From: Anaerolineaceae bacterium
Lineage (GTDB): Bacteria; Chloroflexota; Anaerolineae; Anaerolineales; Anaerolineaceae
Assembly: GCA_027348305.1 (NCBI GenBank)
Contig: DAIEPS010000034.1
Coordinates: forward strand, 1-11,955
DNA: 11,955 bases
Reading direction: 5' to 3'
Translations under genes and position numbers: made by a program
Shown: positions 1 to 7,166 of the stretch, piece after piece
Layout of the letters: every line of letters begins with the position of its first letter
Position numbering within the stretch: position 1 is the first letter of the stretch
Notes under the pieces: generated by a model
What the model saw: only the letters and a program-made list of their open reading frames with translations
What the model was told of the DNA's origin: nothing
The model's database searches: none

Positions 1-603
1 GCGGATGTCTACCGCCTGCCCTTCGTGGAAGGTGCCTTCGACGGCGCCACCATGATCCGCACATTGCACCACATGGCTGACGCGCCCGCCGCACTGGCTC
101 AGGTGCGCCGTGTTTTGAGTGAAAATGCCACCTTCATTCTGGAGTACGCCAACAAGCGCAACCTCAAATCCATGCTGCGTTATCTGCTGGGCAAACAGAA
201 ATGGTCCCCTTACACCGCCGAGCCGGTGGAGTATCTTGAGCTCAATTTCGACTTCCACCCCGCGGCCATCCGCGCATGGATGAAGGACGCAGGGTTCCGT
301 ATTGACAAAACCATTACCGTCAGCCATTTCAGGCTGGGGTTCCTGAAGCGCGCCGTCCCCACCAGGGTATTGGCGGCGTTGGATAGCGTTGCCGGGCTGA
401 CCGGTCCGCTGTGGCAGCTCAGCCCGAGCGTATTCACACGCTCCACGGCTTTGGGCAGCACGCCTGTTGCTGATGGGTTCTTTAGTTGCCCTGCCTGCCA
501 CGAACCGCTGGAAGACACCCCTCCGCTGATCCGCTGCCCGAAGTGCGAACGCACATATCCGGTCAAAGATGGGATTTATGATTTCAGACTAGATCAAAAA
601 TAA
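1..603 (+). CDS. Class I SAM-dependent methyltransferase with C-terminal Trm112-like zinc ribbon (5' partial)
   Basis: The frame is open from the first base, so the gene begins upstream of the window and only about 200 C-terminal residues are visible. The first visible part (LPFVEGAFDGATMIRTLHHM, then an ALAQVRRVL helix) matches the region after motif III of Methyltransf_11-type enzymes, where the acidic loop and helix follow the SAM-binding core. The SAM-binding GxGxG motif itself would lie upstream. The last 40 residues form a short zinc ribbon with CPAC (bases 487-498) and CPKC (535-546), followed by YPVKDGIYDFR, which is typical of Trm112-like domains. The substrate cannot be told; small molecules, quinone-like compounds and lipids are all possible. 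The stop is TAA at 601-603. The gap to pcrA is 94 bases and contains a GC-rich repeat. I am confident of the fold but not of the substrate. Confidence 0.8.
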   Translation, partial: ADVYRLPFVEGAFDGATMIRTLHHMADAPAALAQVRRVLSENATFILEYANKRNLKSMLRYLLGKQKWSPYTAEPVEYLELNFDFHPAAIRAWMKDAGFRIDKTITVSHFRLGFLKRAVPTRVLAALDSVAGLTGPLWQLSPSVFTRSTALGSTPVADGFFSCPACHEPLEDTPPLIRCPKCERTYPVKDGIYDFRLDQK

Positions 604-619
604 ATTTAGTCTAAAAGTA

Positions 620-651
620 TTCTCTCGCGGAGGCGCGGAGCACGCGGAGAA
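620..651 (+). repeat. Triple CGCGGAG direct repeat within an imperfect hairpin
   Basis: CGCGGAG occurs three times, at 626-632, 634-640 and 643-649, in the gap between the methyltransferase and pcrA. The flanks also pair: TTCTC plus CGCG (620-629, with T625 bulged) is complementary to CGCGGAGAA (643-651). TTTT follows at 657-660 after a five-base gap, so this could be a weak terminator, but it lacks an immediate U-tract. From memory it resembles the short CGCRGAG-like dispersed repeats found between genes in many bacterial genomes; I could not check this. Confidence 0.5.
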
Positions 652-697
652 GAGCATTTTAAAAAACAACACATGATAAGAAAGTCTTTATATTTAA

Positions 698-2932
698 ATG
701 GCTGATTTTTTGCTCGACAATCTTAATCCGGCGCAATTACGCGCGGTGACCGCCCCCGCCGGGCAGACCCTGGTGCTGGCCGGCCCCGGCTCAGGCAAGA
801 CGCGCGTGCTTACCCGCCGCCTGGCCTATTTAATCGAGCGCATGAACGTGCCGGCTTACGACATCATTGCCGTAACCTTCACCAACAAGGCCGCGCGCGA
901 GATGGAAAACCGTGTGGTCACCCTGGCGCAGCGCAGCCTGGATGGCATCTGGCTGGGCACCTTCCACGCCATGTGCGCGCGCATCTTGCGCCGCGAGGCG
1001 GACGCCCTGCCCTTCAGCTCAAACTTCGTCATCTTCGACAGTTCCGACCAGGAAACGCTGGTCAAGCGCGCCCTGCACGACCTGAACATCGACGACAAGA
1101 TCCACCGGCCTGCCGGGATTCACTCGATGATCTCTTCAGCCAAGAACGACCTGCTGAGACCCTCGGATATGCCGCGCGGCTCCTACAAAGAAGAAGTGGT
1201 CGCCAAGGTTTATGCCCGCTACCAGGAACTCTTGACCGCCAACAACGCCGTGGATTTTGACGACCTGTTGATGTGCGCCACCCAACTGCTTCAGCAGAAC
1301 CCTTCCATTTCAGAGAAATACGCCCATCGCTTTCAACACGTGCTGGTGGATGAATTCCAGGACACCAACATCGCGCAGTACGAACTGCTCAGGCACCTGG
1401 CTGCTTATCACCAGAACATCTTTGTGGTGGGGGATGAGGATCAATCCATCTACCGCTGGCGCGGCGCGGATTACCGCAACGTGCTGCGCTTTGAGAAGGA
1501 TTATCCGCAGTGTGAGAAGATCCTGCTCGAGCAGAACTACCGCTCCACCCAGAACGTGCTGGATGCCGCCCGCCAGGTGATCGACCGCAACCGCAACCGC
1601 ACCCCCAAACACCTTTTTACCGAACGCGGGGCGGGCAACAAGATCGTCCAGTATGTAGCCACCGACGACGTGGCCGAAGCCGCCTACGTGGTGGATACCA
1701 TTCAACAATACCTCGCCACCCGCAAGGCCGTGGCGGATGATTTCGCCGTGATGTACCGCACCAACGCGCAGAGCCGTGTGATCGAAGAAGCCTTCATGCA
1801 CTCCAACCTGCCTTACCGGCTGATCGGCGCGCAAAAGTTCTACGGCCGCAAAGAAGTCAAGGATATGATCTGCTTCCTGCGCCTGGTGGAAAACCCCGCG
1901 GATGAGGTCAGCTTATTGCGTGTAGTCTCAGTGCCTCCGCGCGGGATCGGCGACAAGACCATCAGTGCCTTGCAATCCGCAGCCGCGATCGCCAGCATCA
2001 GTGCCGGAGAAGTATTGCTGGATCTTGGCAAGAACGGCGACGCCTCCCCCTATTGGAGTCAGATCGGGCGCTCCGTGATGCCTGTGGCAGATTTTGGTGC
2101 CATGCTCAACGAATGGGTCGAAGCAAAAGCGAAATCATCCATTGCGGCCATGTTTGACCGCATCGTCCATGACACGGGCTATGAAGAATTCATCAAGGCC
2201 GAGAGCGACGTCAACAACGACCGCTGGGAAAACGTGCTTGAGCTGCGCCGCCTGGCCTACGACTTCCAGGAAAAGGGCATGACCGAATTCCTGCAGAACC
2301 TGGCCCTCGTCTCGGATCAGGATACCATCCCTGATGCGGGCGACACACCGGAAGACGGCAAAACTAAAGGTGCCGTAACTCTCTTAACCCTGCATGCCGC
2401 CAAAGGTCTGGAATACAGCCAGGTGTTCATCATCGGCCTGGATGAGGGTCTGCTGCCGCACAGCCGTTCGCGCGACGACCCCGAAGAGATGGCCGAGGAA
2501 CGACGCCTGCTGTACGTGGGCATGACCCGCGCCAAGAATCAGCTTTACCTGCTGCGTGCCGAGCGGCGCTCCAACTTTGGCTCATGGGAATACAGTGAGG
2601 CCTCGCGTTTTTTGGCCGATATCAGCGATGACCTGATCACCAACCAGGGCAGGCGCAATGCCACCCGCCGTGATGCACGCGAAGACGACTTCCGCTGGAG
2701 CACCACCGGGGTGACCCGCAAAGTCACTCAAACGGTGACGCCTTCCTTCAAGGAGCCGAAATTCAAGCCGGGGATGAAGGTGCGCAAACCCGATCGTGAC
2801 GATTGGGGCGAAGGCATCGTGCTTGGCAGCAAAGTCGAATCGGACGGTGAAGAAACCGTTGAGATCCACTTTTCATCGATCGGCTTGAAACGTCTGCTGG
2901 CTTCATTGGCCAACCTCGAAGTCATCAGCTAA
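698..2932 (+). CDS. pcrA: ATP-dependent 3'-5' DNA helicase PcrA/UvrD
   Basis: Superfamily 1A helicase of 744 residues, the usual PcrA/UvrD length, which unwinds DNA in repair and replication restart. The helicase motifs are complete and in order: Q motif (LNPAQLRAV, 9-17), Walker A GPGSGKT (29-35), motif Ia AVTFTNKAAREM (58-69), motif Ic TFHAMCARIL (88-97), Walker B VDEFQDTN (217-224), motif III GDEDQSIYRWRGA (245-257), motif IV QNYRST (279-284), motif V TLHAAKGLE (564-572) and motif VI RRLLYVGMTRAK (602-613). The last 56 residues (FKPGMKVRKPDRDDWGEGIV onward) form the Tudor-like tail that in PcrA/UvrD proteins contacts RNA polymerase. The ATG at 698 puts the Q motif at the expected distance. 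There is no convincing Shine-Dalgarno upstream, only an A/T-rich stretch. Nothing suggests damage or transfer. Nearby genes are unrelated. Confidence 0.96.
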   Translation: MADFLLDNLNPAQLRAVTAPAGQTLVLAGPGSGKTRVLTRRLAYLIERMNVPAYDIIAVTFTNKAAREMENRVVTLAQRSLDGIWLGTFHAMCARILRREADALPFSSNFVIFDSSDQETLVKRALHDLNIDDKIHRPAGIHSMISSAKNDLLRPSDMPRGSYKEEVVAKVYARYQELLTANNAVDFDDLLMCATQLLQQNPSISEKYAHRFQHVLVDEFQDTNIAQYELLRHLAAYHQNIFVVGDEDQSIYRWRGADYRNVLRFEKDYPQCEKILLEQNYRSTQNVLDAARQVIDRNRNRTPKHLFTERGAGNKIVQYVATDDVAEAAYVVDTIQQYLATRKAVADDFAVMYRTNAQSRVIEEAFMHSNLPYRLIGAQKFYGRKEVKDMICFLRLVENPADEVSLLRVVSVPPRGIGDKTISALQSAAAIASISAGEVLLDLGKNGDASPYWSQIGRSVMPVADFGAMLNEWVEAKAKSSIAAMFDRIVHDTGYEEFIKAESDVNNDRWENVLELRRLAYDFQEKGMTEFLQNLALVSDQDTIPDAGDTPEDGKTKGAVTLLTLHAAKGLEYSQVFIIGLDEGLLPHSRSRDDPEEMAEERRLLYVGMTRAKNQLYLLRAERRSNFGSWEYSEASRFLADISDDLITNQGRRNATRRDAREDDFRWSTTGVTRKVTQTVTPSFKEPKFKPGMKVRKPDRDDWGEGIVLGSKVESDGEETVEIHFSSIGLKRLLASLANLEVIS

Positions 2933-2950
2933 TTATTTCTTCCAATAATT
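2931..2950. repeat. 20-bp hairpin repeat, copy 1
   Basis: The sequence AATTATTTCTTCCAATAATT has perfect 7-bp arms (AATTATT/AATAATT) around a TCTTCC loop. It overlaps the pcrA stop codon (2930-2932). An exact copy in the opposite orientation lies at 7875-7894. There is no U-tract after it, so it is not a standard terminator. Confidence 0.7.
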
Positions 2951-2961
2951 AAATAAGATAA

Positions 2962-3000
2962 CCAATTAGAAAGCGGATAACCACCCAGCCGCTATATTGG
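2962..3000. repeat. Nested inverted repeat in the pcrA-lctP gap
   Basis: Two nested pairs can be seen: CCAAT (2962-2966) with ATTGG (2996-3000), and AGCGG (2972-2976) with CCGCT (2989-2993). The inner loop is 12 bases. The arms are short and separated by unpaired bases, so this may be a weak structure or an operator for lctP, or chance. The rest of the 168-base gap before the permease start is A/T-rich and holds no gene that I can see. Confidence 0.25.
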
Positions 3001-3086
3001 CTCATCATCAATTATTCGGACTGTTTTAGTCTAAATCTGGCGAAATACTTGCAAACAGTGTAAGATAGGGCGTTGTTATCTCCTTC

Positions 3087-3092
3087 AGGTGG
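3087..3092 (+). promoter_or_regulatory. Shine-Dalgarno that decides the lctP start
   Basis: AGGTGG is a good match to the 16S anti-Shine-Dalgarno and lies eight bases before the ATG at 3101. The in-frame GTG at 3089 overlaps this site, which argues for the ATG as the real start. Confidence 0.6.
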
Positions 3093-3100
3093 TCTTTTTA

Positions 3101-4606
3101 ATGATTTTTTTCCTCGCCTTACTGCCCATATTGATCGTGCTCTTTTTGATGCTCGGATTCCGTGCCGGCAGCCACATTGCCGGTATGGCCGGCTGGGTGG
3201 CAGGTTTGGTGGTGGCCTTTTTTGCGTTTGGCTTGAACTGGGATGTATTGTGGGTCTCACAGGTGAAAAGCCTGATGGTGACCTTCAACGTGCTGCTGGT
3301 GATCTGGCCCGCGCTTTTTCTTTACCATCTCGTGGACCAGGCTGGCGGCATCCGTGCGATCGCGCTGGCGCTTGAAGGGGTCATGCCTGACCGTGGATGG
3401 TTGCTGGTCGTGCAGGCCTGGATGTTGACCGCCGTGATCGAAAACCTCTCAGGCTTCGGCCTGCCGATTGCCATCGCTTCACCCATGCTGATCGCCTTGG
3501 GTGTTCCGCCCATCACAGCGGTAGCTGCCTCTGCGGTAGGGCATACCTGGGCAGTCACCATGAGCGGCATGGCCCTGGCCTTCCGCACACTTGTGGATGT
3601 GACCGGCTCGAATGCCGCTGAACTCTTCCCGACCACGGCGCTGCTGCTGGGATTGATCGTGATGCTCACCGGTCTTGCTGTGATGTTCATCTTGAAACAG
3701 AAGATCCATTGGTGGCGCGTGCTCATCCTGGGCGTCGTGGTGGCAGCTACACAATACCTCACCGGTATGATCGGCATGATCCCGGTGGCGTCATTTGCGG
3801 CAGCTTTCGTGGGTATCATCGGCGGCGTGCTGCTGTGCCAACGACCCAAAGGCTGGCGCTCCACCTTTAAACCGGACCCCGCTTTCAAAACAGGTATCCT
3901 GGCTTATGGGTTTCTGATGGTCGTGATGACCCTGGCCACAGCGGTCAAGCCCATCAACCAACTGCTCTCCAGCGTCACCTGGACGTTGTTCTTCCCGGCC
4001 GTGGTCAGCAAGAACGGATATGCAACTGCCGCCGGCCACGGATATCTCTTCCGCTTTCTGATCCACCCCGGCGTGATCATCCTTCTCACGGCGCTGTTCG
4101 CCGTTCTGGTGATTCCGCGCCTTAAGGGTTTATCCATTGGAAAGGTGAAACCGGCATTAAAAAACACGGTCAGAGGCGCCATTCCGGCCAGCCTCGGTAC
4201 GCTCTTTATGATCGCACTATCCGCGTTGATGGAACATACCGGCATGACCTTGCAGATCGCAAAGGGCCTGTCTGACTTGGTGGGCATGATCTATCCGCTT
4301 TTCGCGTCGTTGGTGGGCATGGTCGGGGCCTTCGCCACCGGCAGCAATACTAATTCCAACGTCCTGTTTGGAACGATGCAGAAAGGCGTAGCTCAACTGC
4401 TCACCATCTCACCGTTGATCCTGCTGGCAGCCCAGACCGTGGGCGGCTCATTGGGCAGCATGGTAGCCCCGGCCAAACTGGCCGTGGGCGGCACCACCAC
4501 CGGCCTCAAGGGCAAGGAAGGCGAAATTCTGCGCATCACCCTGCCGATTGGCCTGGGGATGGTGCTGATCGTTGGCCTGGTGGTTCTGATATTGAGTTGG
4601 GGATAA
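3101..4606 (+). CDS. lctP: L-lactate permease (LctP/LldP family)
   Basis: Polytopic inner-membrane carrier of about 501 residues, almost entirely hydrophobic. Members of the LctP family (TC 2.A.14) take up L-lactate, D-lactate or glycolate with protons. Family signatures are visible: ENLSGFGLPIAIASPML near residues 115-130, AVGHTWAVTMSG shortly after, and TGSNTNSNVLFG (413-424), followed by GGSLGSMVAPAKLAV near the C-terminus, which corresponds to the conserved 'GG.lG.miaP..iavg' block. I chose ATG 3101 over GTG 3089 because AGGTGG sits eight bases before it; the GTG start would add four residues. No lactate dehydrogenase or utilisation gene lies beside it, so the exact substrate is inferred. 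It ends five bases from the stop codon of the convergent mrp gene, and no terminator is visible between them. Confidence 0.9.
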   Translation: MIFFLALLPILIVLFLMLGFRAGSHIAGMAGWVAGLVVAFFAFGLNWDVLWVSQVKSLMVTFNVLLVIWPALFLYHLVDQAGGIRAIALALEGVMPDRGWLLVVQAWMLTAVIENLSGFGLPIAIASPMLIALGVPPITAVAASAVGHTWAVTMSGMALAFRTLVDVTGSNAAELFPTTALLLGLIVMLTGLAVMFILKQKIHWWRVLILGVVVAATQYLTGMIGMIPVASFAAAFVGIIGGVLLCQRPKGWRSTFKPDPAFKTGILAYGFLMVVMTLATAVKPINQLLSSVTWTLFFPAVVSKNGYATAAGHGYLFRFLIHPGVIILLTALFAVLVIPRLKGLSIGKVKPALKNTVRGAIPASLGTLFMIALSALMEHTGMTLQIAKGLSDLVGMIYPLFASLVGMVGAFATGSNTNSNVLFGTMQKGVAQLLTISPLILLAAQTVGGSLGSMVAPAKLAVGGTTTGLKGKEGEILRITLPIGLGMVLIVGLVVLILSWG

Positions 4607-4611
4607 TAAAA

Positions 4612-5652
4612 TTACATCCCAACCTTTTTGATCAATTCGCTAATTTCAACTGATGAATAGGTTTCTATCTTACCTGTGTCGGCCAACCCTGCAAGATCAG
4701 GGTCAATTGGCAGACGCACGGTGACATCCGTTTCAACGGATTTGGCCAGCGCGTCAATGTGACTTGGGCCGTAGATCTCGTGCTGCTTGCCGCAATCAGG
4801 GCAGACAAAGTAGCTCATGTTCTCCACCGCGGCCATCACCGGCATTTTTAGCTGCTTGAGCATGGAATCCGCCTTACGCACGACCATGCCGGCCAACTCC
4901 TGCGGGGTTGAGACCAGCACGACCCCGTTGACGGGGATGGTCTGCATGACGGTGAGCGCTGCATCTGATGTGCCGGGCGGCAGATCGACCAGCAAGACGT
5001 CCAGTTTGCCCCACAACACATCGCGCCAGAACTGTTGAATCGTGCCCGAGATCATCGGTCCACGCCAGATGACGGCCGCGTCTTCATTGGGGATCATCAG
5101 ATTGATGGAAACAACCTTAATCCCCAGTGAGGTGACAGCGGGCAGAATGCCCTGGTCGCTGCCGCGCAACCCGCCGGGGGGCAGACCAAACAGGCGCGGA
5201 ATGCTCGGTCCGGTGATGTCGGCATCCAATATGCCCACCTTCTTGCCGGAGCGCGCCAGTTCGCAGGCCAGCATGGCGGTGACGGAGGATTTACCCACGC
5301 CACCCTTGCCGCTGAGCACGGCGATCACCTTTTGCACCTGGTTGAATTTATTGAGCTTGGGAAGCTCCGGTTTGCCCTTGGCAAAGATGGCTTTCTTTTC
5401 GTCTTCAGTCATGGCGCCGAAGGTAATTTTGACATCTGTGATGCCTGGCAGGGTCATGACGGCCATGCGCGCATCACGTTCCATTTGCGTCTTCATCGGG
5501 CAGCCGGGGATGGTCAGCGCCAGGGTGAAGGTTACCGCTCCAGCATCCGAGATGTGCAGGTCGCGCACCATGCCCAGTTCCACAATGCTGCGTCCGAGTT
5601 CGGGGTCAAAAACCTTCTTTAAGGCTTCGAGAATTTCATCCTTGTTTATCAT
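4612..5652 (-). CDS. mrp: Mrp/ApbC/NBP35-type Fe-S cluster carrier ATPase with N-terminal MIP18 domain
   Basis: Cytosolic P-loop ATPase of 346 residues that holds and transfers Fe-S clusters to apo-proteins. Residues 1-80 form a MIP18/DUF59 domain containing the conserved PGCPMKTQ segment (49-56) around Cys51. The ATPase part has the deviant Walker A GKGGVGKS (115-122), switch I DADITGPS (143-150) and Walker B/switch II VDLPPGTSD (222-230). CPDC (284-287) is the CxxC pair that binds the bridging cluster in Mrp/NBP35 dimers. The length is normal for bacterial Mrp. The ATG is preceded by AGGAG (bases 5657-5661 on the opposite strand), a good Shine-Dalgarno. A TAAAAT box at 5679-5684 (minus strand) could be its -10 element. 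It is divergent from the GerMN gene and no Fe-S assembly genes are adjacent. Confidence 0.95.
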   Translation of the reverse strand: MINKDEILEALKKVFDPELGRSIVELGMVRDLHISDAGAVTFTLALTIPGCPMKTQMERDARMAVMTLPGITDVKITFGAMTEDEKKAIFAKGKPELPKLNKFNQVQKVIAVLSGKGGVGKSSVTAMLACELARSGKKVGILDADITGPSIPRLFGLPPGGLRGSDQGILPAVTSLGIKVVSINLMIPNEDAAVIWRGPMISGTIQQFWRDVLWGKLDVLLVDLPPGTSDAALTVMQTIPVNGVVLVSTPQELAGMVVRKADSMLKQLKMPVMAAVENMSYFVCPDCGKQHEIYGPSHIDALAKSVETDVTVRLPIDPDLAGLADTGKIETYSSVEISELIKKVGM

Positions 5653-5706
5653 AGCGCTCCTGAAAAGGGTTTCAATTTATTTTACTCGAAGGGGCGTTAT
5701 TTGCTC

Positions 5707-5712
5707 TATAAT
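5707..5712 (+). promoter_or_regulatory. -10 box (TATAAT) for the GerMN lipoprotein gene
   Basis: A perfect TATAAT lies 20 bases before the start codon, followed by the strong ribosome site AGGAGG at 5723-5728. No good -35 at 17-base spacing is visible; TTTACT at 5681-5686 is 20 bases away. It shares the 80-base divergent region with the putative mrp promoter. Confidence 0.5.
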
Positions 5713-5732
5713 GAAATCAGCCAGGAGGAACT

Positions 5733-6308
5733 ATGAGACCCTTTCTGAAAGTCCTCTTCTTGATTTTTATTGCACTGGCCCTGCTGGGCTGCTCCATCTC
5801 ACTTAACCTCACCGAATCTCCCGCGCTCGCCACGCAAGCCACCCAAACCCCGGCGGGGATTGCCCCGCCCACCACAGCGCCTACGCTTGAACCCACTGCA
5901 GCTCAAACCATCACAGTGTATTTTACCGACCAGGCAAAATTCGCCGTGGGCACGGAACCCTATGAAGTGGCGGTGACCCGTCCGTTGCCGGCGGGGGTTG
6001 ATCCCGTCCGCGCCGTGCTGGATGCCTTCTTTGCCGGCCCCACTGCGGATGAATCCGCACAGGGGTTGGTTCTGGTCTCGAGCGGGTTCACGGGGGTGGG
6101 TGAATTAAGCATTGAAAACGGCATCGCCCGCATCCACCTGCTGGGAAAGTGCGCCAACAACGGGGCAGCCTATTCCGTGGCGAGCCTGATCAGCAAGAAC
6201 CTTGAACAGTTCCCGCAGATCACAGCCTACAAGATCTATGATGAGAATGGCGACAACCTTGACCCCGATTCGCCCATGAGTTCCGTGCCTTACTGCCTGG
6301 AACCATAA
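5733..6308 (+). CDS. GerMN-domain lipoprotein
   Basis: Predicted exported lipoprotein of 191 residues. The N-terminus is a classic lipoprotein signal: MRPFLK, a hydrophobic stretch (7-19) and the lipobox ALLGC with Cys20. A Thr/Pro/Ala-rich linker follows (about 27-58). Residues 58-170 resemble a GerMN domain: an opening beta strand (TVYFTDQ), RAVLDAFFAGPTADES as the 'Ll.GPt' helix block, then ELSIENGIARIHLL as the 'v.dG.a.vdl' strand, and a final ITAYKIYDENG. Two cysteines (140 and 188) could form a disulfide outside the membrane. GerMN domains were named from the spore germination protein GerM but are widespread in non-spore-formers as envelope domains, so no sporulation role is implied. 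The start has AGGAGG upstream. Confidence is good for the lipoprotein and moderate for the domain. Confidence 0.75.
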   Translation: MRPFLKVLFLIFIALALLGCSISLNLTESPALATQATQTPAGIAPPTTAPTLEPTAAQTITVYFTDQAKFAVGTEPYEVAVTRPLPAGVDPVRAVLDAFFAGPTADESAQGLVLVSSGFTGVGELSIENGIARIHLLGKCANNGAAYSVASLISKNLEQFPQITAYKIYDENGDNLDPDSPMSSVPYCLEP

Positions 6309-6321
6309 GCACCAACGGGTC

Positions 6322-6330
6322 TGATATAAT
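6322..6330 (+). promoter_or_regulatory. Extended -10 promoter giving a leaderless SGNH hydrolase transcript
   Basis: TGATATAAT is a perfect extended -10 element (TGnTATAAT). It ends six bases before the ATG at 6337, so transcription would be expected to start at or next to the A of the start codon. No Shine-Dalgarno fits between. No clear -35 box is seen, which is usual for extended -10 promoters. Confidence 0.55.
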
Positions 6331-6336
6331 CAGCTT

Positions 6337-6999
6337 ATGTGGATACTCTTTTTACTCATCATGTTGGCTGTCGTTCTGACGCTCTTCATCATCACACGCG
6401 TGGCGGTGGAAAGACTGGAGCATAATCATTATCAGCAGCGGGCAGACCTTTACCGCTACGTCAAGATCCAAAAAGACGACATTGTCTTTTTGGGCGACAG
6501 CATCACTGACGGCGGCTGCTGGGACGAACTCTTCCCTGGTTTGAACATCAAGAACCGCGGCATTAACGCGGATGACACCGTCGGCGTTCTGGCGCGTTTG
6601 GATGACATCCTGTGCTGCGGTCCCTCCGCGCTCTTCATCCTCATCGGCACCAATGACCTGAATTGGTGGAATTACCGGCATGACAAAGAGATCCTGGCCA
6701 ATTACCGCGAGATCCTGCAGAAATGCAAAGATCAATCGCCTGAGACCAAAGTATTTGTTCAATCGTTATTGCCGCGTACCAAGCGCTATGCCAACCACCT
6801 GCGCATGCTCAATATCCATCTCGAAAAACTGGCCGAAGATTTCGACTATACCTTTATCAACCTGTTTCCATATTTCGCGGATGAGAATGGCGCGCTTAAG
6901 GCCGAATTCAATAATGACCATCTGCACCTTTTAGCGCCCGGGTATGAACAGTGGGTGCAACTGCTCACCCCTTATCTTAATAATATTCGGAAGAAATAA
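6337..6999 (+). CDS. Membrane-anchored SGNH/GDSL-family hydrolase
   Basis: Protein of 220 residues with an N-terminal membrane anchor (residues 2-20, no cleavage site seen), so the catalytic domain probably faces outward. SGNH blocks are all present: block I FLGDSITDGG with the nucleophile Ser55, block II NRGINADDT with Gly75, block III IGTNDL with Asn106, and block V NDHLHLLAPGY with Asp194 and His197. The family includes esterases, lipases, acyl-protein thioesterases and polysaccharide deacetylases; the closest general resemblance is to the GDSL 'platelet-activating factor acetylhydrolase-like' group. The substrate is unknown. It lies 28 bases after the GerMN gene but has its own promoter, apparently leaderless. 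The stop codon sits in GGAAGAAATAATT (6989-7001), which matches part of the 20-bp hairpin repeat. Confidence 0.88.
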   Translation: MWILFLLIMLAVVLTLFIITRVAVERLEHNHYQQRADLYRYVKIQKDDIVFLGDSITDGGCWDELFPGLNIKNRGINADDTVGVLARLDDILCCGPSALFILIGTNDLNWWNYRHDKEILANYREILQKCKDQSPETKVFVQSLLPRTKRYANHLRMLNIHLEKLAEDFDYTFINLFPYFADENGALKAEFNNDHLHLLAPGYEQWVQLLTPYLNNIRKK

Positions 7000-7001
7000 T
7001 T

Positions 7002-7166
7002 CCAAAAAGGTAAGATCTGAATACACCCCCCGCACTGGTTCGGGCGCTCCACCACCATGACTATGGTCACCACAGGATTGTGCCTGAGGGGCAATGCCTT
7101 TCTTCGCCGCATCAGATATGCTTGGACTATCTTGATGCACGATTGCGAAAGGTTTACTAATTTCTA
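7002..7166. other. Intergenic region before the first acyltransferase
   Basis: This 165-base gap has no gene that I can support. Its middle is GC-richer than its ends and contains a small inverted repeat, ACCAT-GACT-ATGGT (7052-7065 approximately). No T-tract terminator and no strong promoter are visible; the upstream AAAGG (7148-7152) is rather far from the ATG at 7167. One reading frame on the minus strand is open across it, but it overlaps two real genes and looks like chance. Confidence 0.3.

Noticed and set aside
1310..1834. 174-codon minus-strand frame within pcrA
   Set aside because: It is antisense to conserved helicase motifs, and its composition (Val/Gly/His-rich) is that of a codon-bias shadow.
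605..3035. TTTAGTCTAAA at 605-615 and again at 3025-3035, near the pcrA and lctP starts, as a shared operator
   Set aside because: Although nearly palindromic, an 11-base match is expected many times by chance in a window of this length, and the two genes have no obvious shared control.
3089..3091. GTG at 3089 as the lctP start
   Set aside because: It overlaps the AGGTGG ribosome site that is well placed for the ATG at 3101; the difference is only four residues.
5042..5806. Long open frame (254 codons) on the + strand opposite mrp
   Set aside because: It lies antisense to the strongly supported Mrp ATPase, has low-complexity Ser/Pro/Arg content and no recognisable domain, and runs across the divergent promoter region.
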